From assembly GCA_022706175.1 (NCBI GenBank), contig JAKJDB010000029.1:1-12770 (forward strand): DNA of 12,770 nt. The letters run 5' to 3'. Shown here piece by piece: positions 7,144 through 12,770 of the stretch; within the stretch, counting starts at the first letter, position 1; every line of letters begins with the position of its first letter. The notes under the pieces were generated by a model. That model had not been told where the DNA came from. It worked only from the letters and a program-made list of their open reading frames with translations, and searched no databases. The DNA comes from Candidatus Zhuqueibacterota bacterium (lineage in GTDB: Bacteria; KSB1; UBA2214). The translations under genes were made by a program, and so were the position numbers.

Positions 7144-8601
7144 CTAATCCGGTTGCTTCGCCTGCAACAGGCGATGCAGCGTTTCCTGGGTCATTTTGGG
7201 ATTAGCCTTTCCCGAACTGGCTTTCATCACCTCGCCGACCAGAAAGCCAAAGACTTTGGCATTGCCCTGGTGAAACGCGATGACTTCCTTCGGCCGTTCA
7301 GCCAGCACAGCCTGAACGAGGGACTCCAGTTCGGTTTGGTCGCTGATCTGTTTCAGACCTTGTTCCTTCATGATCTGTCCGGCATCGATCCCGGTTTTAA
7401 GCATTCGTTCGAATACTTTTTTCGCCGTAGTTTGGTTCAATACGTTTTCACTGATCAGATTCAACAGCTCCCCCAGACGGGCTGGGGTAACCGGCAGATC
7501 CGCCAGGCTGCCTTTTTTCTCTTTGAGCGCGCGCAGTACCTCGCCCATGATCCAATTGGACGCCAGTTTTTTATCCTGCGCCGTGCGGATGGTCTGCTCA
7601 AAGAACTGTGCGATCTCCCGGTCTTCGGTCAAAACCTGAGCATCGTAGAGCGGCAACTGGTATTCTTCCACATAGCGCCGCGTCTTTTCATCCGCCATCT
7701 CCGGCATCTCTCGAGCGATCTCCGCGATCCACGCTTCGCTGATCTGAATGGGCGGCAGATCGGGCTCTGGAAAATAGCGATAGTCGTGCGAGTATTCTTT
7801 GCTGCGCATGGGTTCCGCCACTCCGCGATGGGCGTCCCAGAGCAGAGTGATCTGTTCAATCGCTTGACCCTGTTCGATCAGGCGCAGCTGACGGCGGATT
7901 TCGAAATCGATTGCATCCTGCACGTTTTGGAACGAATTCATATTTTTCACTTCAGTCTTGACGCCCAGGGCCGTGCTGCCGACCGGACGCACCGAGATGT
8001 TGGCGTCGCAACGCAGGCTGCCCTGCTCCATGTTGCCGTCGCAGATATCCAGATAGCGGACGATCTGACGGATCTGGGCAAGGTAGGCGTAGGCTTCCTC
8101 TGCGGATGAGAGATCGGGTTCGGAGACGATCTCCAGCAGCGGCACGCCGCAGCGGTTGATGTCCACCAGCGTCTCATCGCCGCCGACATAGGATTCGGCG
8201 TGCATGGATTTGCCGGCGTCCTCTTCCAGATGGATGCGATGAATGCGGATGCGTTTTTCCACGCCGTTTTTGAGCGTGATATCCAGATAGCCTTTCTCGC
8301 AAAAGGGCTCTTCGAATTGGGATATCTGATACCCTTTGGGCAGATCGGGATAAAAATAGTTTTTTCTCGCAAAGGTAGAGACCGGCCGAATGGCGCTGTG
8401 AGTGGCCAGGGCCAGCCGAGCGGCAAAGGTCACCGCGCGGCGGTTCAGGACCGGCAAACTTCCCGGCAATCCCAGGCACACGGGACAGACCTGGGTGTTG
8501 GCCTGAGCGCCAAAGCGGGTGCTGCAACCGCAAAATATTTTAGACTCGGTGGAGAGATGAATATGGACTTCGAGTCCGATGACTGGTTCAAAGGCGGCCA
8601 T
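7144..8601 (-). CDS. gatB: aspartyl/glutamyl-tRNA(Asn/Gln) amidotransferase subunit B
   Basis: The product is 485 residues, normal for GatB. GatB phosphorylates the Glu or Asp on misacylated tRNA(Gln) or tRNA(Asn) and then amidates it with ammonia from GatA. The N-terminus reads [12 protein letters not shown], with zinc-type cysteines C24, C26, C39 and C42 (CGC ... CPVC). Further conserved segments are [54 protein letters not shown] and [10 protein letters not shown]. The C-terminal helical tail ends in [18 protein letters not shown], the tRNA-binding YqeY-like part. The Shine-Dalgarno before the ATG at 8601 is weak. The start follows gatA by 46 bp, and accB begins 19 bp after the stop. Confidence 0.97.
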   Translation of the reverse strand: MAAFEPVIGLEVHIHLSTESKIFCGCSTRFGAQANTQVCPVCLGLPGSLPVLNRRAVTFAARLALATHSAIRPVSTFARKNYFYPDLPKGYQISQFEEPFCEKGYLDITLKNGVEKRIRIHRIHLEEDAGKSMHAESYVGGDETLVDINRCGVPLLEIVSEPDLSSAEEAYAYLAQIRQIVRYLDICDGNMEQGSLRCDANISVRPVGSTALGVKTEVKNMNSFQNVQDAIDFEIRRQLRLIEQGQAIEQITLLWDAHRGVAEPMRSKEYSHDYRYFPEPDLPPIQISEAWIAEIAREMPEMADEKTRRYVEEYQLPLYDAQVLTEDREIAQFFEQTIRTAQDKKLASNWIMGEVLRALKEKKGSLADLPVTPARLGELLNLISENVLNQTTAKKVFERMLKTGIDAGQIMKEQGLKQISDQTELESLVQAVLAERPKEVIAFHQGNAKVFGFLVGEVMKASSGKANPKMTQETLHRLLQAKQPD

Positions 8602-8647
8602 GGTTTTCCGTGATGAAGAATACGTTAAGGATTCCGCGCGTTCTGTT

Positions 8648-10072
8648 TCAGAGTTCGCTCAACAAACCGGCGGTCCGGAGTATGGTTGATTCATCGAATG
8701 GCCGGCCGATCATCTGCAAGCCGATGGGGAGGTTGTGGTGATCCCTGCCGAACGGAAACGAGATCGCCGGCAGACCGGCCAGATTGACCGAGACGGTAAA
8801 AATATCCGACAGATACATGGTCAGGGGATCATCGATTTTTTCGCCGATTTTAAACGCTGTGGTCGGGGTGGTCGGCGTCAGCAGACAATCCACGTGATCC
8901 AGGGCGGCGATAAAATCCGATTTGATGACCGTGCGCGCCTGCAGGGCCTTGCGGTAATAGGCGTCATAATAACCAGAAGAGAGCACGTAGGTGCCCAACA
9001 TGATACGTCTTTTAACTTCCTCGCCGAATCCCAGATTCCGGGTGTGGATATACATCTCCTCGAGATTCGAGCGCTGGTCGGCGGCAAAGCCGTAATGAGC
9101 GCCGTCATAGCGCGCTAAATTGGATGAGGCCTCAGCGGTGGCGATCACATAATAGGCGGCGATGGCGTATTCGCTGTGCGGCAGCGATACGGTGCACACC
9201 TCAGCCCCGCTGTCGGTCAGGCGTTCGGCCGCCCCCTGCAGGGCTCGAGCGATTTCCGGCTGCAGGCCGTCGCCCGCATACTCGCGGGGAATGCCGATGC
9301 GCAGGCCTTTCACCGGCTGTCCCACTGCGGTATGAAAGGCCGGCACGGGAGTTTCAGAGGAGGTCGCGTCTTTGGGATCCTTGCCGGCGATCACCTCCAA
9401 CAGCACAGCGCAGTCATAAACGTCCCGGCTGAACGGCCCGATCTGATCCAGGGAGGAGGCGTAGGCGATCAGCCCATAGCGTGAGACGCGGCCGTAGGTC
9501 GGTTTGAGGCCGACGACGCCGCAGAACGCCGCCGGCTGTCTTATGGACCCGCCGGTATCCGAACCCAGGGCGGCGGTACACATCCCGGCCGCCACCGCGG
9601 CGGCGGAGCCGCCGGATGATCCGCCGGCCACGCGCGTGGAATCGTGGGGATTGCGAACCGGGCCGAACGCCGAGTTCTCAGTGGAAGACCCCATGGCATA
9701 CTCATCCATATTGGTCTTGCCGATGAGAACCGCATCCTCCGCCAGCAACCGGTCGATGACTGTGGCCTGATAGGGCGGGATAAAGTTTTTCAGCATTCGT
9801 GATCCGCAGCTGGCGGATTCGCCTAAAACCGCGAGGTTGTCCTTGACCGCCACTACCATGCCCGCCAACCGGCCGGCTTTATTTTGGCGTATTTTTTCGT
9901 CGATCTGTTGAGCCTGGTGCAGAGCCCGTTCGGCCTGTACAGCAATAAAGGCGTTCATGGGAGCGCCTTTATCAATTTGTTCCAGGTAGCCTTGAGTGAT
10001 CTGGAGGCAGCTGGTTTCCTGCTTGGCGAGTTGCGACTGCAACGACGAGAAAACGCTATTCCGGTTTTTCAA
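8648..10072 (-). CDS. gatA: aspartyl/glutamyl-tRNA(Asn/Gln) amidotransferase subunit A
   Basis: The product is 474 residues from the TTG at 10072. GatA is an amidase-signature enzyme that releases ammonia from glutamine and channels it to GatB. The Ser-cisSer-Lys triad is present: K77 in VVAVKDNL, the cis-Ser S152 in VAGGSSGGS, and the nucleophile S176 in GSDTGGSIRQPA. NMDEYAMGSSTENSAFGP is also the family sequence. No ATG lies near the start. TTG at 10096 overlaps the tatA stop (TTGA) but lacks a Shine-Dalgarno, whereas TTG at 10072 has AGGAAG six bases upstream, so I prefer it. GatC, the short third subunit commonly encoded just before gatA, is not here; two tatA genes occupy that place. 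Confidence 0.95.
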   Translation of the reverse strand: MKNRNSVFSSLQSQLAKQETSCLQITQGYLEQIDKGAPMNAFIAVQAERALHQAQQIDEKIRQNKAGRLAGMVVAVKDNLAVLGESASCGSRMLKNFIPPYQATVIDRLLAEDAVLIGKTNMDEYAMGSSTENSAFGPVRNPHDSTRVAGGSSGGSAAAVAAGMCTAALGSDTGGSIRQPAAFCGVVGLKPTYGRVSRYGLIAYASSLDQIGPFSRDVYDCAVLLEVIAGKDPKDATSSETPVPAFHTAVGQPVKGLRIGIPREYAGDGLQPEIARALQGAAERLTDSGAEVCTVSLPHSEYAIAAYYVIATAEASSNLARYDGAHYGFAADQRSNLEEMYIHTRNLGFGEEVKRRIMLGTYVLSSGYYDAYYRKALQARTVIKSDFIAALDHVDCLLTPTTPTTAFKIGEKIDDPLTMYLSDIFTVSVNLAGLPAISFPFGRDHHNLPIGLQMIGRPFDESTILRTAGLLSEL

Positions 10073-10078
10073 TAAGAT

Positions 10079-10084
10079 CTTCCT
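10079..10084 (-). promoter_or_regulatory. Shine-Dalgarno supporting a TTG start for gatA
   Basis: AGGAAG lies six bases before the TTG at 10072, the same spacing as at accC and purC. The alternative TTG at 10096 would be translationally coupled to tatA through a 4-nt overlap. Confidence 0.55.
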
Positions 10085-10092
10085 GGATTCGT

Positions 10093-10266
10093 TCAAGCCG
10101 GATTTTGTTTCTTCGGTTCCTCATCCTCAGCGGCGCTGTTGGCGGCCTTTTTGAACTCTTTGATGCCCTGTCCCAGCCCTTTGGCCAGCTCGGGTATCTT
10201 TTTTGCGCCGAACAAGACGACCAGCACCAGAATGATGATAAACCATTCCTGAACTCCAATGCCCAT
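10093..10266 (-). CDS. tatA: Tat protein translocase subunit TatA/TatE family, copy 1
   Basis: The product is 57 residues: one N-terminal membrane helix (about 8-20, [13 protein letters not shown]), the conserved FG hinge (F19-G20), and an amphipathic helix [20 protein letters not shown] (22-41). A short charged tail (EDEEPKKQ) follows. TatA oligomerises to let folded proteins with twin-arginine signals cross the inner membrane. The ATG at 10266 has AGGAG six bases upstream. It lies 29 bp after the second tatA copy and abuts gatA, so the stretch is probably one transcript. No tatC lies in the window. Confidence 0.9.
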   Translation of the reverse strand: MGIGVQEWFIIILVLVVLFGAKKIPELAKGLGQGIKEFKKAANSAAEDEEPKKQNPA

Positions 10267-10295
10267 GTTTTTCTCCTACTCGATAATAATAAAGG

Positions 10296-10475
10296 TTAAT
10301 GACGGAAATCGTCGGAGATGTCCATCTCCCGCTTGACATCCTCCGCGGCTTTTTTGAATTCACGTATTCCTTTGCCCAAGCCGCGTGCCAGTTCCGGCAG
10401 CCGCTTGGAGCCGAACAAAACCAGGACGACGACCAGGATTACGACCATCTCGTCCATGCCCACTCCGGGCAACAT
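10296..10475 (-). CDS. tatA: Tat protein translocase subunit TatA/TatE family, copy 2
   Basis: The product is 59 residues with the TatA plan: a membrane helix (about 9-22, [14 protein letters not shown]), the FG hinge, and the amphipathic helix [20 protein letters not shown] (24-43). The tail is acidic then basic ([12 protein letters not shown]). The two copies are alike through the hinge and amphipathic helix but differ in tail and periplasmic end, so they are tandem paralogues rather than a recent exact duplication. The ATG at 10475 has AGGAGG seven bases upstream; an internal ATG at 10457 is less well placed. This is the first gene after the promoter at 10544-10572. Confidence 0.9.
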   Translation of the reverse strand: MLPGVGMDEMVVILVVVLVLFGSKRLPELARGLGKGIREFKKAAEDVKREMDISDDFRH

Positions 10476-10543
10476 AGGCGAGCCTCCTGCTTAAGTAAGG
10501 ATAGAACAGACTCCGGCGCTATGCCGGGATTTTTGCGAATTAA

Positions 10544-10572
10544 AATATACCCACCGGCTTTTTAAGATGCAA
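10544..10572 (-). promoter_or_regulatory. sigma70-like promoter ahead of the tatA-tatA-gat-acc-gcvH genes
   Basis: On the minus strand TTGCAT (10572-10567) and TATATT (10549-10544) are separated by exactly 17 bp. They lie in the 152-bp gap after the DUF4321-type gene and about 70 bp before the tatA start. A small CCGGC/GCCGG hairpin (10513-10527) falls in the predicted leader. This suggests a separate transcription unit beginning here. Confidence 0.6.
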
Positions 10573-10627
10573 GTGATTTGTTGTTGTGTGGATCAGGCCG
10601 GTCGGGATTCGAGGCCGGCTGCCGATC

Positions 10628-10894
10628 TCAGGCGTACCAGCGGAAGATGTAGGCGGCGAGCAGAATGCCGATGACGCCGATGACGTTCAGCCGGAAATAG
10701 AATCCCAAGGTCAGGCTGATGATGCCGAGATTGAGCTGGAATGGATCAAATCCGATGTGAGCGGTTTTGGTGAAAAATTGTTGGACCACGCCGTCCGGCA
10801 GGGCGAAGCCGATGACTTCCCCCAAAGCTGAACCGATGACAGCGCCCAGCACAATGGCCACAAGTATCCAGGCCATGGAAAGTCTAGTTCTCAT
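10628..10894 (-). CDS. small inner-membrane protein, DUF4321 type
   Basis: The product is 88 residues with two predicted membrane helices: about 8-30 (AWILVAIVLGAVIGSALGEV, then IGF) and about 64-85 (YFRLNVIGVIGILLAAYIF). A short extracytoplasmic stretch separates them. The pattern DPFQLNLGIISLTLGFYFRLNVIGVIG matches my memory of DUF4321 proteins, where a leucine-rich 'Asn-Leu-Gly ... Phe-Gly-Phe' segment precedes the second helix. Function is unknown for the family. The ATG at 10894 has GAGG five bases upstream. It sits between pssA and tatA, a membrane-biogenesis neighbourhood, but this does not establish a role. Confidence 0.75.
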   Translation of the reverse strand: MRTRLSMAWILVAIVLGAVIGSALGEVIGFALPDGVVQQFFTKTAHIGFDPFQLNLGIISLTLGFYFRLNVIGVIGILLAAYIFRWYA

Positions 10895-10990
10895 TTCATC
10901 CTCAAGTTCTGCGAACCGTTCGTCCGCTTGATGGTTGGCTGCAAATGTGATCTGTGCGTTTAGGCTGCATCGCAGCGCCGGTTACTCTGT

Positions 10991-11785
10991 CTATTGCGCC
11001 GGCGTCTGAGGAGGACGCGGAGCGCCGGCCGCTGCAGCGGAGCCCCGCTGCCGGCCAAGCACATGGGCGCCGGCGGCCCGTAGCAATCCGTGTAAAATAA
11101 ATAGAAACATAAAGGGAAACAGGACGAAATGGGGCACGATGGGCAGCAGGCACAGGGTAACGACGATGATCAGCAGTTTGACGCGGTTGACGCCCCGTTC
11201 CCGCAGGCTGACGCGGGGAAACCCGTCGTAGCGGATGGTGCTGGCCATCAACAGGCTGACCAGCGGAACCATGACCACGAGCACACGAAGCAGCGCCTGC
11301 AGCTGTACCTCCTGATAGAGCATGACCAGGCCGGCCAGGGTCACCGCTGCTGCAGGCGCCGGCAAGCCGGTATAGTCCTTGCTTTTGCCCTGCGCCATGG
11401 TCAGCACATTGAAGCGTGCCAAGCGAAAGGCCGCAAAGAGCAGGGGGAAAAAGGAGAGGATCAGGCCGACATAACCCAGGTCCTTGAGGTACAGTTGATA
11501 GACCAGCACGGCCGGCGCTACGCCGGAGGAGACCAGATCGCTGAGCGAATCCATCTGCAGACCAAAGGCGCTGCTGCCGTTCTTGGAGGCCCGGGCGATG
11601 CGGCCGTCCAAAGCGTCGAAAACGGTCGCGATGAAGATCAGCCAGCAGGCGTTGGTGTATTTTTCCGCCAGGACCTGAAGGACCGCGAGAAAACCACAAA
11701 AAATATTCAACGCGGTAAACAGATTGGGCACTGTGATGTAAACACTGCGGGGCCTGACGCTCTTGCTGCGTTTTTTAATAGGCAT
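10991..11785 (-). CDS. pssA: CDP-diacylglycerol--serine O-phosphatidyltransferase (phosphatidylserine synthase, membrane type)
   Basis: The product is 264 residues. It makes phosphatidylserine from CDP-diacylglycerol and serine, the precursor of phosphatidylethanolamine. The CDP-alcohol phosphotransferase motif is complete: DGRIAR, then nine residues, G, three residues, D, three residues, D (within FDALDGRIARASKNG and FGLQMDSLSD, residues about 56-82). Conserved PNLFTALNIFCGFLA precedes it (20-34). Several hydrophobic segments (about 26-40, 86-120, 148-185, 207-240) fit an integral membrane protein. The C-terminal tail of about 20 residues is Ala/Pro-rich. The Shine-Dalgarno before the ATG at 11785 is poor. 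It is separated from purC by 159 bp, so it may have its own promoter. The decarboxylase gene psd is not in the window. Confidence 0.93.
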   Translation of the reverse strand: MPIKKRSKSVRPRSVYITVPNLFTALNIFCGFLAVLQVLAEKYTNACWLIFIATVFDALDGRIARASKNGSSAFGLQMDSLSDLVSSGVAPAVLVYQLYLKDLGYVGLILSFFPLLFAAFRLARFNVLTMAQGKSKDYTGLPAPAAAVTLAGLVMLYQEVQLQALLRVLVVMVPLVSLLMASTIRYDGFPRVSLRERGVNRVKLLIIVVTLCLLPIVPHFVLFPFMFLFILHGLLRAAGAHVLGRQRGSAAAAGAPRPPQTPAQ

Positions 11786-11893
11786 GTATTTTTCTGATCA
11801 CGCTCACCCCGGCGCGAACCCTTTCTTGCTTTGGTGTGGTTTCGAATCTCAGGGTGAAAAAAGAATCCTTTTGGGGATGATTTTTCCTCCCGG

Positions 11894-11918
11894 GAAGGAG
11901 CGGCGGGTCAACTCCTTC
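11894..11918 (-). other. stem-loop after purC
   Basis: GAAGGAG (11894-11900) and CTCCTTC (11912-11918) form a perfect 7-bp stem with an 11-nt loop, 26 bp past the purC stop. No T-run follows on either strand, so it is at best a weak or factor-assisted terminator. Confidence 0.4.
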
Positions 11919-11944
11919 AGCGAATCCTGAAAGCCCGGTACAAC

Positions 11945-12637
11945 TTACAAAGCCAGCAATTTCTTTTTCAATTCAGCGAGCGTGGTCTCGGTCACCGGGA
12001 TCACCTGAACTTTGGCGCCGGGCGATTGATCAAGCCGGATAAAGGTGCAGGTGTCCAGACTGATCTCGTCTCCCACGGCGATATGTCCGTGATAGCGGCC
12101 GAATTCCATTCTGATCTCTACGAGGTTCAGCAGCCGGCGGCGAAAGAACGCCTTGATGACCGCATTGCATTTGGAGGCCAGACGATGGATCTCGCGCATC
12201 TCTTCCGATGTGGCATGGCCAAAAGAGATGAGGTGGCTCTCGTTGATCATCGGATCGTCCCGGTTGCCGTCCTTGAGATAGAATTCGAGCAGAGGGCATT
12301 CGAGCTCCTTGCCGTCCGGCACGTTGAACCGCTTGGCCAGCTGGCCGACGGCGATATTGCGCACCACCACCTTGACGCCGATCATCTCCATCTTTTTTAC
12401 CAGCATCTCCTTGTCCGACACCTCTTTGATGAAATGGGTGGGGATGTGGTAGCTTTCCAGCAATTTGAACAGAAAAGTGGATATCTGGTTGTTGACGCTG
12501 CCTTTGCCTTTGATCACCCCTTTCTTGTGTCCCTTGGCGTCGCGCGCGTCGTCCTTGAACTCGAGCATCCATTCATTTTCGTTCTCTGTTTCATAGACTT
12601 TTTTCGATTTGCCCTCAAAGATTTTTTTTCTTTTCAA
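11945..12637 (-). CDS. purC: phosphoribosylaminoimidazole-succinocarboxamide synthase-like protein (SAICAR synthetase), divergent
   Basis: The product is 230 residues from the TTG at 12637; E. coli PurC has 237. PurC joins CAIR and aspartate with ATP in purine synthesis. Recognisable parts are IFEGKSKKVYET (6-17), KGKGSVNNQIS (43-53), LVKKMEMIGVKVVVRN (79-94), DDPMINESHLISFG (127-140) and RMEFGRYHGHIAVGDEIS (176-193). Two positions differ from what I recall of the E. coli CAIR-phosphate ligands: Ser100 aligns with Q99 and Arg199 with T198. R93 (E. coli Arg94) is kept. The usual SPDxxRxWD and DKDxFR tail is replaced by SLDTCTFIRLDQSPGAKV and an unrelated end. The frame can also start at ATG 12655 or 12733, adding a lysine-rich extension. 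I prefer the TTG because it has a strong Shine-Dalgarno and matches the family N-terminus. Confidence 0.85.
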   Translation of the reverse strand: MKRKKIFEGKSKKVYETENENEWMLEFKDDARDAKGHKKGVIKGKGSVNNQISTFLFKLLESYHIPTHFIKEVSDKEMLVKKMEMIGVKVVVRNIAVGQLAKRFNVPDGKELECPLLEFYLKDGNRDDPMINESHLISFGHATSEEMREIHRLASKCNAVIKAFFRRRLLNLVEIRMEFGRYHGHIAVGDEISLDTCTFIRLDQSPGAKVQVIPVTETTLAELKKKLLAL

Positions 12638-12643
12638 GGCTTT

Positions 12644-12649
12644 CTCCTC
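12644..12649 (-). promoter_or_regulatory. Shine-Dalgarno supporting a TTG start for purC
   Basis: GAGGAG lies six bases before the TTG at 12637. The upstream ATG codons at 12655 and 12733 have no comparable site. Confidence 0.6.
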
Positions 12650-12770
12650 ATGCATGTGATCATCGAAAAGTCGCCTTCGTGAATTACCGGTCTTCTTTTT
12701 TCCCCCCGTGCTCTGCGTCGCTTTTTTCTTCATCGTGTGGTACCCCCGCGGTTATTCGTCGATTAAGCCT

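Noticed and set aside
7153..8109. Plus-strand open frame of 318 codons
   Set aside because: It is antisense to gatB, an unambiguous full-length gene.
10902..11699. Minus-strand open frame of 265 codons overlapping pssA in another frame
   Set aside because: The pssA frame has the full CDP-alcohol phosphotransferase motif and membrane helices; this frame gives Arg/Gly-rich low-complexity sequence.
11129..11797. Plus-strand open frame of 222 codons, Gln/His/Asp-rich
   Set aside because: It is the complement of pssA; the odd composition is what hydrophobic membrane codons give when read backwards.
12026..12682. Plus-strand open frame of 218 codons
   Set aside because: It is antisense to the purC-like gene, which carries clear family motifs.

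Overview
This is a gene-dense bacterial window in which every supported gene lies on the minus strand, so transcription runs from right to left. The base composition is moderately GC-rich, and Shine-Dalgarno sites are mostly clear. A PorV/PorQ-family outer-membrane protein sits next to a large secreted protein with a FlgD-like C-terminal domain. This points to a member of the Fibrobacteres-Chlorobi-Bacteroidetes assemblage or a related candidate phylum (KSB1 or Calditrichota type), whose secreted proteins use type IX-like sorting domains. That placement is inference; there is no rRNA or other phylogenetic marker here.

Right-hand block (about 12.64 to 10.6 kb): a purC-like SAICAR synthetase, pssA (phosphatidylserine synthase), and a small two-helix membrane protein of the DUF4321 type. 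Middle block (10.57 to 4.84 kb): a sigma70-like promoter precedes two tandem tatA genes too short to stand out, then gatA, gatB, accB, accC and gcvH. Spacing is tight, consistent with one long housekeeping operon for protein export, tRNA-dependent amidation, the first step of fatty-acid synthesis, and the lipoyl carrier protein H. gatC, tatC, accA/accD and gcvT/gcvP are not in the window.

After gcvH comes a relatively AT-rich stretch (about 4.84 to 4.18 kb). It holds one unrecognised short ORF, a 110-bp imperfect palindrome, and a strong stem plus T-run that reads as a minus-strand terminator or leader attenuator.

Left-hand block (4.17 kb to the left edge): a PorV/PorQ-family barrel followed, after a GC-rich hairpin, by a secreted protein of more than 1000 residues whose 3' end is cut by the window. 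That protein has the architecture of an M6-type (immune inhibitor A-like) peptidase followed by FG-GAP-like propeller repeats and a FlgD-like domain, but the zinc-binding HExxH segment is replaced by LLMGS, so it is probably a pseudoprotease.

The observations most worth a second look are the zinc-site loss in the M6-like protein, a purC homologue with two expected CAIR-phosphate ligands substituted, three genes that appear to start with TTG behind well-placed Shine-Dalgarno sites, and the structured AT-rich gap upstream of the PorV-like gene. I saw no mobile-element transposase, CRISPR array, phage gene or RNA gene.
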